Shown here piece by piece: positions 27,665-35,089 of a stretch of 64,000 nucleotides of DNA. This DNA comes from Cellulomonas sp. PhB150 (lineage in GTDB: Bacteria; Actinomycetota; Actinomycetes; Actinomycetales; Cellulomonadaceae). The notes under the pieces were generated by a model. That model worked only from the letters and a program-made list of their open reading frames with translations, ran no database searches and was not told where the DNA came from. A program made the position numbers and the translations under genes. Positions within the stretch are counted from its first letter, which is position 1. The number at the start of each line of letters is the position of its first letter. The stretch lies in the NCBI RefSeq assembly GCF_003755175.1, contig NZ_RKHX01000002.1, positions 186,001-250,000 on the forward strand, written 5' to 3'.

Positions 27665-28734
27665 GGCGTCTCCTCGGGCCAGCGGAGCAGGACGGTCTCG
27701 GTGCAGACGCCCGGACCGATAGCGAACAGCACGCCGGCCGACCCGGGGATCTGCCCGCCGGTGCGCAGGGCGTCGGCCAGCACGTGCAGGACGCCCGACG
27801 AGGACAGGTTGCCGACCCGCGCCAGCGAGGCCCAGCTCGCCGCGAACGCGTCGTCGGGCAGCTCCAGCGCGCGCGTCGCGGCCTGCAGGATGCGAGGGCC
27901 CCCGGTGTGGGCGACCCAGGTGCCCACGTCGCTGACCTTGAGCTGGTGCGCGGCCAGCAGGTCGACGATCCCGGGGGCGAGATGCTCCTCGACGATGTCC
28001 GCGAGGCTCGCCGCGAGCACGATCCGGAACCCGGAGCCGCCGACGTCCCAGCCGAGCGCGTCGGTGGTGTCCGGGACGAGGGCCGCGCGGCTGTCCACGA
28101 CGTCCACACCTGGCGCGTCGACCGCGCGGTCGTCGCCGAGCATGACGGCCGCGGCCGCGCCGTCGCCGAACAGGCCGCTGGAGACGATGTTCGCCATCGA
28201 CGCGTCGCCGTGCTGGAGCGTCAGGGAGCACAGCTCGACGGAGACGAGCAGCGCGACGTCCTGCGGGTGTCCGACGAGGTGGTCGCGGACACGAGCGATC
28301 CCCGCGGCCCCCGCGACGCAGCCCAGCCCGAACGAGGGCACGCGCTTGACGTCGCTGCGGAGCCCGAGCCTGGCGACGAGCAGCGCGTCGATGGACGGCG
28401 TCGCGATCCCGGTGACCGACGTGAAGAAGATCAGGTCGACCTCGGCGGGAGCGACGCCGGCGTCGGCCATCGCCCGGCGGCAGGCTTCGGCCGCGAGGTC
28501 GGTGCCCGCACGGATGAAGGCGTCGTTGGCCGCACCGAACGTGGTCAGGCCCGCGTAGGCGTCCAGGGGCAGCGCCGTGTGCCGCGTCGCGACGCCCGTG
28601 TGGGCGTGGATCCGCGCGATCGTCGCCAGACGCCGGGGGTCGGACGTCAGGAGGGGGGCGATGGTCGCGGTGATCTCGGCCTGGGGGTGGACGTGGCGAG
28701 GCAGGACGGGGGCGATCGAGGCGATGCGCACCAT
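27661..28734 (-). CDS. Type III polyketide synthase (alkylresorcinol/alkylpyrone type)
   Basis: A 357-residue chalcone/stilbene-synthase superfamily enzyme of usual length. The catalytic Cys is C139 in GLGCVAGAAG; His is in VAHTGGPRIL and Asn in GNLSSSGVLH. It condenses a fatty acyl-CoA starter with malonyl-CoA units. The operon partners (methyltransferase, flavoprotein) suggest a methylated, oxidised phenolic lipid or quinone. The leftward promoter may be CACGAT at 28741-28746, six bases from the ATG. It is divergent from the NADH dehydrogenase gene, with 80 bp between starts. Confidence 0.9.
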   Translation of the reverse strand: MVRIASIAPVLPRHVHPQAEITATIAPLLTSDPRRLATIARIHAHTGVATRHTALPLDAYAGLTTFGAANDAFIRAGTDLAAEACRRAMADAGVAPAEVDLIFFTSVTGIATPSIDALLVARLGLRSDVKRVPSFGLGCVAGAAGIARVRDHLVGHPQDVALLVSVELCSLTLQHGDASMANIVSSGLFGDGAAAAVMLGDDRAVDAPGVDVVDSRAALVPDTTDALGWDVGGSGFRIVLAASLADIVEEHLAPGIVDLLAAHQLKVSDVGTWVAHTGGPRILQAATRALELPDDAFAASWASLARVGNLSSSGVLHVLADALRTGGQIPGSAGVLFAIGPGVCTETVLLRWPEETP

Positions 28735-28802
28735 CCGCGCATCGTGCCACGCGGTTCCCAGACCGGCGAGCGTGCGGAGGTGCGGGCGTCCGCGGCCGCG
28801 CC

Positions 28803-28808
28803 TAGCGT
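28803..28808 (+). promoter_or_regulatory. -10 box (TAGCGT) of ndh, leaderless type
   Basis: TAGCGT is followed by six bases and the ATG at 28815. There is no Shine-Dalgarno sequence, so a leaderless message is likely. Confidence 0.5.
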
Positions 28809-28814
28809 CGATGG

Positions 28815-30161
28815 ATGGACACGCCCCTGCACCACGTCGTCATCGTCGGCTCTGGTTTCGGCGGCCTCTTCGCGGCGCAGGCGTTCGCGCACGCGCCGGT
28901 CCGGGTGACGGTGCTCAGCGGCACCAACCACCACCTGTTCCAGCCGTTGCTCTACCAGGTGGCCACGGGCGTCCTCTCGTCGGGCGAGATCGCGCCGCCC
29001 ACGCGCGAGGTGCTCAAGCGCCAGCGCAACGTGCGCGTGCTCCTCGGCCTGGTCACCCACATCGACCTCGACGCGCGCGAGGTCGTCTCCACCTCGCCGC
29101 TCGGCGAGCGGCGGACCAGCTACGACAGCATCATCGTGGCTGCCGGCGCCGGGCAGTCGTACTTCGGCAACGACCGGTTCGCGCAGTTCGCGCCCGGCCT
29201 CAAGAGCCTCGACGACGCTCTCGAGGTGCGGGGACGCATCCTCGGTGCGTTCGAGCTCGCCGAGCTGTCGACGGACGACGAGACCCTCGACCGGTTGCTG
29301 ACGTTCGTCGTCGTCGGTGCGGGCGCGACCGGTGTCGAGATGGCGGGTCAGATCGCCGAGCTGTCTCGCCGGACCCTGCCCGGGACGTTCCGGCACATCG
29401 ACCCGTCCCGAACCCGCGTCGTCGTCATCGACCCGGTGCCGCAGGTGCTGCCCGGGTACAGCGACAAGCTCTCCCGCGCGGCCGCCGACCGCCTCGAGTC
29501 GCTCGGCGTCGAGCTGTGGATGGGCCGCAAGGTCGTCGACGTCGACGAGGACGGGGTGGTCGTCGTGGACGGCGAGGGGCACCGGACGCGGCTCGAGGCG
29601 GCCTGCAAGGTCTGGGCTGCCGGCGTGGGCGCGTCCCCGCTCGCCGCGCAGCTGGCCGAGGACGCGGGCGCGCCGACCGACCGCGCCGGACGCATCGAGG
29701 TGGAGGAGGACTGCACGCTCCCGGGCCACCCCGAGGTGTTCGTCGTGGGTGACCTGATGACGATCAACGGCTACCCCTGGGTCGCGCAGCTCGCGATGCA
29801 GAGCGGGACGTACGCGGCCAAGGCGATCACCCGGCGCGTGCGGGGTGAGGAACCCGGTCCGCCGTTCCGCTACCGGGACAAGGGGATGATGGCGACGGTC
29901 GCGCGGTTCCACGCCGTCGCCAGGATCGGCAGGTTCGAGACGGCCGGGCTGCTCGCGTGGCTGCTGTGGCTCGGTGTGCACCTGCTGTACCTGATCGGGT
30001 TCAAGAACCGCGTCTCCACGTTGATGCACTGGGTCGTCAGCTTCGTCGGGCGATCACGGTCCGAGCAGGTCGCGACGTGGCAGCAGGTGGTCGGGCGCAA
30101 TGCCCTCCGCCGGGAGGGCAGCCCGCCGCTGCAGGCACAGCCGGGCACCGACCCGACGTGA
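28815..30161 (+). CDS. ndh: Type II NADH dehydrogenase (NDH-2)
   Basis: A 448-residue pyridine nucleotide-disulphide-type flavoprotein. FAD motif VVIVGSGFGGLFAAQAF (residues 8-24), FQPLLYQVATG, NAD motif VVVGAGATGVEMAGQIAEL, and VFVVGDLMTI near the C-terminal FAD site. The tail carries amphipathic/hydrophobic helices (about 375-425, LLWLGVHLLYLIGFKNR) that bind the membrane, as in NDH-2. It oxidises NADH and reduces membrane quinone without proton pumping. It is divergent from the polyketide lipid operon, so a redox link between them is possible. Confidence 0.9.
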   Translation: MDTPLHHVVIVGSGFGGLFAAQAFAHAPVRVTVLSGTNHHLFQPLLYQVATGVLSSGEIAPPTREVLKRQRNVRVLLGLVTHIDLDAREVVSTSPLGERRTSYDSIIVAAGAGQSYFGNDRFAQFAPGLKSLDDALEVRGRILGAFELAELSTDDETLDRLLTFVVVGAGATGVEMAGQIAELSRRTLPGTFRHIDPSRTRVVVIDPVPQVLPGYSDKLSRAAADRLESLGVELWMGRKVVDVDEDGVVVVDGEGHRTRLEAACKVWAAGVGASPLAAQLAEDAGAPTDRAGRIEVEEDCTLPGHPEVFVVGDLMTINGYPWVAQLAMQSGTYAAKAITRRVRGEEPGPPFRYRDKGMMATVARFHAVARIGRFETAGLLAWLLWLGVHLLYLIGFKNRVSTLMHWVVSFVGRSRSEQVATWQQVVGRNALRREGSPPLQAQPGTDPT

Positions 30162-30169
30162 TCACCGGG

Positions 30170-30676
30170 TCAGTGGTGCAGCCCCATCTTCAGCGCCGCG
30201 AGCGCGACGCCGAGCAGGCCGCACAGGAGGGTCGACCCGATGCGCGTGAGACCCGTCATGCCGCTGACGGAGCTCATCCGCCAGCCGACCACGAGCAGCA
30301 TGGCGAGGTTCACCCCGAGGGCGATGTCGATGCCCGTCCCGACGTCGACGCCGAGCACAGCCTCACCGACGAGGACGACCCCGGGGATCAGGCACGCGGC
30401 GATGAGCGGGACTCCGTCGCGGAACACCTCGCGGCGCTCGTGCGCGGTCATGCTGCGTCTCAGGACCGTGCGGGCCGCAATCATGTGCGCGTAGGACTCC
30501 GCGGCCCAGTACACGGCGAGCGTGCCGAGCAGCAGGAGCGCGATCCGGACGAGGCCGAGCTCGAGCGGTGCGGCCGCGAGGACCGACCCGGTCACGACCA
30601 GGCCGTACAGGTGCGCGGCACGCCGGCGAGCGGAGTCGGGCTCGCCCTTGGGCGGTGAACCGTCGAGCGCTGTCAC
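30170..30676 (-). CDS. Small integral membrane protein of unknown function
   Basis: A 168-residue protein with about four hydrophobic segments (near 25-60, 88-115, 117-138 and 148-166) and a charged loop RRSMTAHERREVFRD. I do not recognise a family with confidence. GTG 30676 has a strong GAGGAGG ribosome site. It lies 110 bp downstream of the LamG-like gene on the same strand and tail to tail with ndh. Confidence 0.65.
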   Translation of the reverse strand: MTALDGSPPKGEPDSARRRAAHLYGLVVTGSVLAAAPLELGLVRIALLLLGTLAVYWAAESYAHMIAARTVLRRSMTAHERREVFRDGVPLIAACLIPGVVLVGEAVLGVDVGTGIDIALGVNLAMLLVVGWRMSSVSGMTGLTRIGSTLLCGLLGVALAALKMGLHH

Positions 30677-30721
30677 CTCAGGACCTCCTCGGGAAGGGAG
30701 CGGACCACGACGCGACGGGCG

Positions 30722-30755
30722 CCCGGTGCCTCGGTCGGTCGCCGCAGCCACCGGG
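30722..30755. terminator. Possible stem-loop after the LamG-like gene
   Basis: CCCGGTG and CACCGGG form a perfect 7-bp stem with a 20-base loop, downstream of the LamG-like gene on the minus strand. No U tract. The long loop makes it a weak terminator candidate. Confidence 0.3.
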
Positions 30756-30786
30756 ACCCAGGTTCCCTCGACCGGACGCCCGCCGG

Positions 30787-31344
30787 CTAGTGCTGGGTCA
30801 TCGCCACGCGCAGACGGTCGTCGGCGGTCAGGAGGCGGCCCGCGGAGGCCGAGTCCAGCTGGACCCAGTGGATCGTGCCCGTGAACACGCCGGTCTGCGC
30901 CGCGTAGTGCGACCCGAGCGTGGCGCGGGTGCCCTCCGCGCTCTCCTCGGCCGCGTGCACCGGTGGCCGGGCCGCCCCGACGTGTCCCTCGCCGACCCGC
31001 GCCCCGTCCAGGAACAGCGCGACGTCGCCGCCGGGTGCCGGGGCCTCGTCGTCCGCGAGGAAGTCGGCCCGCGCCTGGTGCACGCCGCCAGCCAGTCGGG
31101 TGCGGCCGACGACGATGAACTCGCGCGTGCCGAGCACGTCGTAGGCGAAGCACAGCCGCCCGCCGTGGCAGTACAGCGCCCAGCTGTCGAAGCGGCCACG
31201 CTGCGCGCGGATCAGCCCCTCCGCGCCGCCGGTCGGGACCGTCACGCTCGCGGTGAGCGAGAACCCGGCGCCGCCGTGGTCCCACGCGTGCGGGCCCGGG
31301 GCCACGGTCGCCGGAGCCGGTCGGTGCAGGGTCGCGGGGTGCAT
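30787..31344 (-). CDS. Stand-alone arylsulfatase C-terminal (LamG-like beta-sandwich) domain
   Basis: A 185-residue protein resembling the C-terminal jelly-roll domain of actinobacterial arylsulfatases: SLTASVTVPTGGAEGLIRAQ, GRFDSWALYCHGGRLCFAYD, VALFLDGARVGEGHV and FTGTIHWVQLD. The catalytic sulfatase half is absent, and the upstream DNA is a promoter region rather than a decayed sulfatase, so it looks like a free-standing domain. No signal peptide is visible. It is divergent from the LuxR regulator, whose putative operator lies in the shared gap. Role unknown, perhaps glycan or ligand binding. Confidence 0.65.
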   Translation of the reverse strand: MHPATLHRPAPATVAPGPHAWDHGGAGFSLTASVTVPTGGAEGLIRAQRGRFDSWALYCHGGRLCFAYDVLGTREFIVVGRTRLAGGVHQARADFLADDEAPAPGGDVALFLDGARVGEGHVGAARPPVHAAEESAEGTRATLGSHYAAQTGVFTGTIHWVQLDSASAGRLLTADDRLRVAMTQH

Positions 31345-31399
31345 GGGTGCGTCCGATCCTCGAGGGGAGTGCGCTCCCGACGCTAGGAGCCGGTGCCGT

Positions 31400-31442
31400 G
31401 CGGCACATCACGCAGACCGCGTGAGAGGCAGCGGTGTGCCGC
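31400..31442. promoter_or_regulatory. Nested inverted repeats in the LamG/LuxR divergent promoter
   Basis: Outer arms GCGGCACA (31400-31407) and TGTGCCGC (31435-31442) are perfect. Inside lies a second dyad, TCACGC-N5-GCGTGA (31408-31424). The inner element recurs near the DUF6325 operon, so it is the better operator candidate; the outer one may aid folding or a second protein. Confidence 0.55.
31408..31424. promoter_or_regulatory. Putative LuxR/MalT-type operator, site 1
   Basis: Pattern TCACG-N7-CGTGA over 17 bp, preceded by CA. The same layout occurs at 34135-34151 and, with one change, at 34169-34185. Its location in front of the luxR-type gene suggests autoregulation. Confidence 0.6.
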
Positions 31443-31495
31443 GGCCGCTCAGAACCGGGCGCCGCAGGGTGTGGTGCCGGGGGTGACCGCCGCCC

Positions 31496-31501
31496 TAGGG
31501 T
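31496..31501 (+). promoter_or_regulatory. -10 box (TAGGGT) of the LuxR-family regulator gene
   Basis: TAGGGT, six bases, then ATG at 31508, with no ribosome site: a leaderless-type start about 72 bp after the operator. Confidence 0.5.
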
Positions 31502-31507
31502 CCCCCT

Positions 31508-33748
31508 ATGGGGGAATTGCCGGAAGCGGGTCCGGCGGGCGGGCGCCTCGAGGACGTCCTGGTCGCCACCAAGCTCTCCGTGCCGCGCGAGAGGCCCGGG
31601 GCGGTCAGTCGCGCCCCGCTGGTCGCGCGAGCGCGGGCGAGCGGCCGCCCGGTCGTGGAGGTCAACGCGCCGGCGGGCTACGGCAAGTCCACGCTGCTCG
31701 CCCAGTGGGCCGCCTCCGATCCGCGTGCCGTCGCCTGGGTGGGCCTGGAGGCTCCGGACGACGAGCCCACGATCCTGCTCCAGCTCCTGGCGGCCGCGCT
31801 GTCGAGGGCGGGCGTCGTCGAGCCCGGTGTGGTCGAGGAGATGAGCGGCGCCGGGATCGCCGTGCTCGGGCGGGCGGCGCCCCGCCTCGCCGCCGCGGTG
31901 CGCACGAGCCCCGTGGACTTCGTGCTGCTGCTCGACGACGTCCACGAGCTGCGCGCCAGCGCGTGCCACGACGCGCTGGGGCTGGTGGTCGCCGCGCTGC
32001 CCGAGGGATCCCAGCTCGTCATGGCGAGCCGCGCGGAGAGGCCAGACCTCGCGCGGCTGCGCGCGTCGGGCGCGGTGACCTGGATCGGCGCCGCGGATCT
32101 CGCGCTCGACGTCGAGGGCGCGCGGCAGATCCTGTCCGCGGCGCACGTCCCGGTCACGGCCGAGTCGGCGGCGCTGGTCACCGAGCGCACCGAGGGCTGG
32201 CCCGCGGGGATCTACCTCGCCTCCCTCGTCGCCAGCGAGCAGGGAGCCGACGCGGGACCGCTGACCGGCGACGACAGGTACGTGGCGGACTACCTCCAGC
32301 GCGAGGCCCTCGGCCAGCTGTCCCCGCAGACGCAGCACTTCCTGCGCCGGACGTCGGTGCTCAGCCGGCTCAGCGCGTCGCTGTGCGACGCCGTGCTGGA
32401 CGAGCGCGGCGCGGCCGAGCGGCTTCGCGAGCTCGAGGAGTCGAGCCTGTTCCTCGTCGCGCTCGATCGCCACCGAGGCTGGTTCCGGTACCACGCGCTG
32501 TTCCGCGAGTTCCTCCTGGCGGAGCTCCGACGCGTCGAGCCGGACGAGGAGATGAAGCTCAACCTGCGCGCCGCGGACTGGTACCAGGCGAACGGCTCGC
32601 CGACGCGGGCCCTCGAGCACCTCATGCTCACGGGCGAGCACGACCGGTGCGTCCAGCTCGCGGCGCAGCTGGCTCTGCCGACGTACCAGGCCGGGCAGAT
32701 CGCGACCGTGCAGCGCTGGCTCCGCGACCTCGGGGACGTGCTCGTCGAGGGGTACGCGCCCCTGGCCGTCGCCGCAGGCCGCATCGCCGTCGGCACCGGG
32801 CGCACGGCCGAGGCGCTGCACTGGGCGGCGGTGGCCGACGCGGCGACGTTCGACCGGGTGCCCGTCGACGGCACGGCGTCGTTCGAGTCGGCGCGCGCGA
32901 TGTTCCGGGCGCTGCTCTGCGCGTCCGGTCCCGCCAGGATGCTGGCCGACGCGTCGGTCGCGATCGACGCCGAGCCGGAGTGGAGCCCCTGGCGGCCGAC
33001 CGCGACCGTCCTGGGTGGAGTCGCCGCACTGCTCCTCGGGGACCCCGAGTCCGCCGTCCGCCTGCTCGAGGAGGCAGCCGAGCGCGGGCGGGAGCTCGGC
33101 AACGCCGACGTGGTCGTGGTCGCCGAGTCCGAGCTGGCTCTCCTCGACATGGATGCCGACCGCTGGGACCGGGCGGTGGAGCGGGTCGGCATCGCGCTCG
33201 CGGCGATCGACGACCACCGGATGCTGGACTACCCCACGAGCCTCGTGGGCTTCGTCGCCGGCGCCCGGCTCGCGGCGCACCGGGGGGACGCGGCCGAGAG
33301 CGCGCGCCAGGTCGTCCGGGCGATGCGCGTCCGGCCGACGTGCGGCGTGCTGCTGCCCTACCTCGCGATCGGCGGCCGGCTGCAGCTGGCGCGCGTCTGC
33401 GCGGGCGACGACCCGACGGCGGCCCGGCACCTGCTGCGCGAGGCGGACGACCTCCTCCTGCGTCGACCGGACATGGGCACGCTGGTCCGCGAGGCCCACG
33501 AGGCGCGCACCCTGCTCGAGGCGGCCGGGCACGACGACCCCACGGGCGCGTCACCGCTGACCCCCGCGGAGCTGCGGCTCCTGCCGTACCTGCAGACCCA
33601 CCTGACGATCCGCGAGATCGGTGAGCGGCTGTTCGTCTCGCGCAACACGGCCAGCTCGGAGATCGGCTCGATCTACCGCAAGCTCGGGGTGTCCTCGCGC
33701 GGCCGGGCCGTCGAACGGGCGCTGGAGATGGGCCTGCTCGGCCAGTAG
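31508..33748 (+). CDS. MalT-like LuxR-family ATP-dependent regulator
   Basis: A 746-residue STAND-type regulator. The P-loop is NAPAGYGKST with K60, and Walker B is VLLLDDVHEL near residue 140. A winged-helix region (about 260-345) contains WFRYHALFREFL, typical of MalT. TPR-like helices run to about 675, and the C-terminal LuxR helix-turn-helix (about 680-740) has LTPAELRLLPYL and ISRN-like FVSRNTASSEI. Such proteins bind ATP and an inducer, oligomerise and activate transcription. The likely targets are its own divergent neighbour and the DUF6325/SHOCT operon, based on shared operator sequences. Confidence 0.88.
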   Translation: MGELPEAGPAGGRLEDVLVATKLSVPRERPGAVSRAPLVARARASGRPVVEVNAPAGYGKSTLLAQWAASDPRAVAWVGLEAPDDEPTILLQLLAAALSRAGVVEPGVVEEMSGAGIAVLGRAAPRLAAAVRTSPVDFVLLLDDVHELRASACHDALGLVVAALPEGSQLVMASRAERPDLARLRASGAVTWIGAADLALDVEGARQILSAAHVPVTAESAALVTERTEGWPAGIYLASLVASEQGADAGPLTGDDRYVADYLQREALGQLSPQTQHFLRRTSVLSRLSASLCDAVLDERGAAERLRELEESSLFLVALDRHRGWFRYHALFREFLLAELRRVEPDEEMKLNLRAADWYQANGSPTRALEHLMLTGEHDRCVQLAAQLALPTYQAGQIATVQRWLRDLGDVLVEGYAPLAVAAGRIAVGTGRTAEALHWAAVADAATFDRVPVDGTASFESARAMFRALLCASGPARMLADASVAIDAEPEWSPWRPTATVLGGVAALLLGDPESAVRLLEEAAERGRELGNADVVVVAESELALLDMDADRWDRAVERVGIALAAIDDHRMLDYPTSLVGFVAGARLAAHRGDAAESARQVVRAMRVRPTCGVLLPYLAIGGRLQLARVCAGDDPTAARHLLREADDLLLRRPDMGTLVREAHEARTLLEAAGHDDPTGASPLTPAELRLLPYLQTHLTIREIGERLFVSRNTASSEIGSIYRKLGVSSRGRAVERALEMGLLGQ

Positions 33749-33752
33749 GTCC

Positions 33753-34070
33753 TCAGGCGCCTTCGGCCTCGAACGGGTCGTACCCGAGAGCCAGCGAGAG
33801 CATCGGCGCGGCGGCGACGACGCTGGGCAACCCGACGATGGGGACGGCCGCGGTGAGCACGTCGACGATCTCGGCCGTGGTGGCGCCCGCGCTGACGGCG
33901 GCGTCGACCTCGGTGCCGTAGGTCGGCTCGGCGCCACCGACGGCGACGAGCGCCGCGAGGCGGACGAGGGCGAGCGACTTGGCGTCGAGGACGCGAGCCT
34001 CCCTCGCGACCTCGTCGACGACGCCCGGGTCGTTGAGCGCGAGTCGTCGCAGTCGGTCGATGTAGTCCAC
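33753..34070 (-). CDS. Carboxymuconolactone-decarboxylase-fold protein lacking catalytic residues
   Basis: A 105-residue helical protein of the CMD/AhpD fold (LALVRLAALVAVGG ... AAVSAGATTAEIVDVLTAAVP). It has no cysteine or histidine at all, so neither the CxxC of AhpD nor the histidine of CMD is present. GTG 34070 was chosen as giving the family N-terminus; the ribosome site is weak and an upstream start cannot be excluded. Divergent from the DUF6325 gene across two putative LuxR operators. Probably structural or ligand-binding rather than a peroxidase. Confidence 0.65.
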   Translation of the reverse strand: MDYIDRLRRLALNDPGVVDEVAREARVLDAKSLALVRLAALVAVGGAEPTYGTEVDAAVSAGATTAEIVDVLTAAVPIVGLPSVVAAAPMLSLALGYDPFEAEGA

Positions 34071-34134
34071 GAGATCGCCTCGGTCGGGTCGTCGGAGTGA
34101 ACACCCATTGAGGCACGGGCCAGGCGTCGACGCA

Positions 34135-34151
34135 TCACGTCGATCGTGTGA
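34135..34151. promoter_or_regulatory. Putative LuxR/MalT-type operator, site 2
   Basis: TCACG-N7-TGTGA over 17 bp, preceded by CA as at site 1. It lies in the 200-bp gap between the divergent CMD-like and DUF6325 genes. Confidence 0.55.
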
Positions 34152-34168
34152 CGCGCGCCGGGCGCGAA

Positions 34169-34185
34169 TCATGCGTTCTGCGTGA
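34169..34185. promoter_or_regulatory. Putative LuxR/MalT-type operator, site 3
   Basis: TCATG-N7-CGTGA, one mismatch from site 1; it shares TCTGCGTGA with the reverse complement of site 1. Its centre is 34 bp from site 2, about three helical turns, so both would lie on one DNA face. Confidence 0.5.
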
Positions 34186-34270
34186 CGACGCGCACGCGGG
34201 CGAGATCCAAGGTGGAAGTCGTTCCGGAGTGAGGGCTCGCGACCGTCGAGCCTCGGCCGGGGAAAGGCGG

Positions 34271-34723
34271 ATGACCATGAGTCAGGACGTGGCCGACCTC
34301 GAGCAGACGGGCCCCATCGACTACCTCGTCGTCGAGTTCCCGCCGGGCGGGATGAAGGGCGAGGCGTTCCCCCTGCTGGTCGACCTGGTGGACCGGGGGC
34401 TGATCCGCATCCTCGACCTCGTCGTCGTGCGCAAGGAGACCGACGGCTCGCTGTCCGGCCTCGCGCTGGACGCCCTCCCCGACGGCGCCGCCGACCTGAC
34501 CCTCTTCGAGGGCGCGACCTCCGGGCTGCTGGGTGACGACGACCTGCAGGAGGCGGCGAACGCGATCGAGCCCGGTGCCGCTGCGGCGGTCCTGGTGTAC
34601 GAGAACGTCTGGGCCGTCCCGTTCGCGGTCGCGCTGCGCCGGAGCGGCGCGCAGATGGTCGCGAGCGGGCGCATCCCCGTGCAGGCCATCCTCGCGTCGC
34701 TCGACGCGATCGAAGCCGGCTGA
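34271..34723 (+). CDS. DUF6325-family protein
   Basis: A 150-residue alpha/beta protein: IDYLVVEFPPGGMKGEAFPL, LVDLVDRGLIRILDLVVVRK, then an acidic DDDLQEAANAIEPG and AAVLVYENVWAVPFAVALR. This matches the DUF6325 family, whose biochemical role is not known to me. ATG 34271 follows GAAAGGCGG; ATG 34277 is close by. It is first in a three-gene operon with two SHOCT-domain proteins and is probably under the LuxR regulator. Confidence 0.75.
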   Translation: MTMSQDVADLEQTGPIDYLVVEFPPGGMKGEAFPLLVDLVDRGLIRILDLVVVRKETDGSLSGLALDALPDGAADLTLFEGATSGLLGDDDLQEAANAIEPGAAAAVLVYENVWAVPFAVALRRSGAQMVASGRIPVQAILASLDAIEAG

Positions 34724-34754
34724 ACCACACCGACTGACAGCTAGGAGGACTGAC

Positions 34755-35057
34755 ATGCCTGGACTCATCCGCGGCGTCGCGCGCACGGCCGTCGTCGCCG
34801 GGACGGCGACAGCCGTCTCGAACCGTGTCTCTCGCCGGCAGGCCGGGCGCTGGTCCGCCCAGGAGCCTGCGCCCGCCTACGCCGAACCGACGTACGCCGC
34901 TCCGCCGCCACCCCCGCCCCCGGCGCCGGCTCCGGCGGCGGGCCTGGACATGGACGCGAAGCTCGCGCAGCTGACGCGCCTCGCCGCGCTGCGGGACCAG
35001 GGCGTGCTCAGCCCGGCGGAGTTCGAGGTGCAGAAGGCGCAGATCCTGGCCGGCTGA
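34755..35057 (+). CDS. Small SHOCT-domain protein
   Basis: A 100-residue protein: an N-terminal basic/Ala-rich part (IRGVARTAVVAGTATAVSNR), a proline-rich linker with eight consecutive prolines, and a C-terminal SHOCT helix pair (LAQLTRLAALRDQGVLSPAEF). SHOCT domains are short oligomerisation or targeting motifs. A strong TAGGAGGAC site lies before the ATG. It lies 31 bp after DUF6325 and 32 bp before the next SHOCT protein. Confidence 0.8.
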   Translation: MPGLIRGVARTAVVAGTATAVSNRVSRRQAGRWSAQEPAPAYAEPTYAAPPPPPPPAPAPAAGLDMDAKLAQLTRLAALRDQGVLSPAEFEVQKAQILAG

Positions 35058-35089
35058 CGGCCCCCACCCTGCTCGAAGGAGGTAATGCG

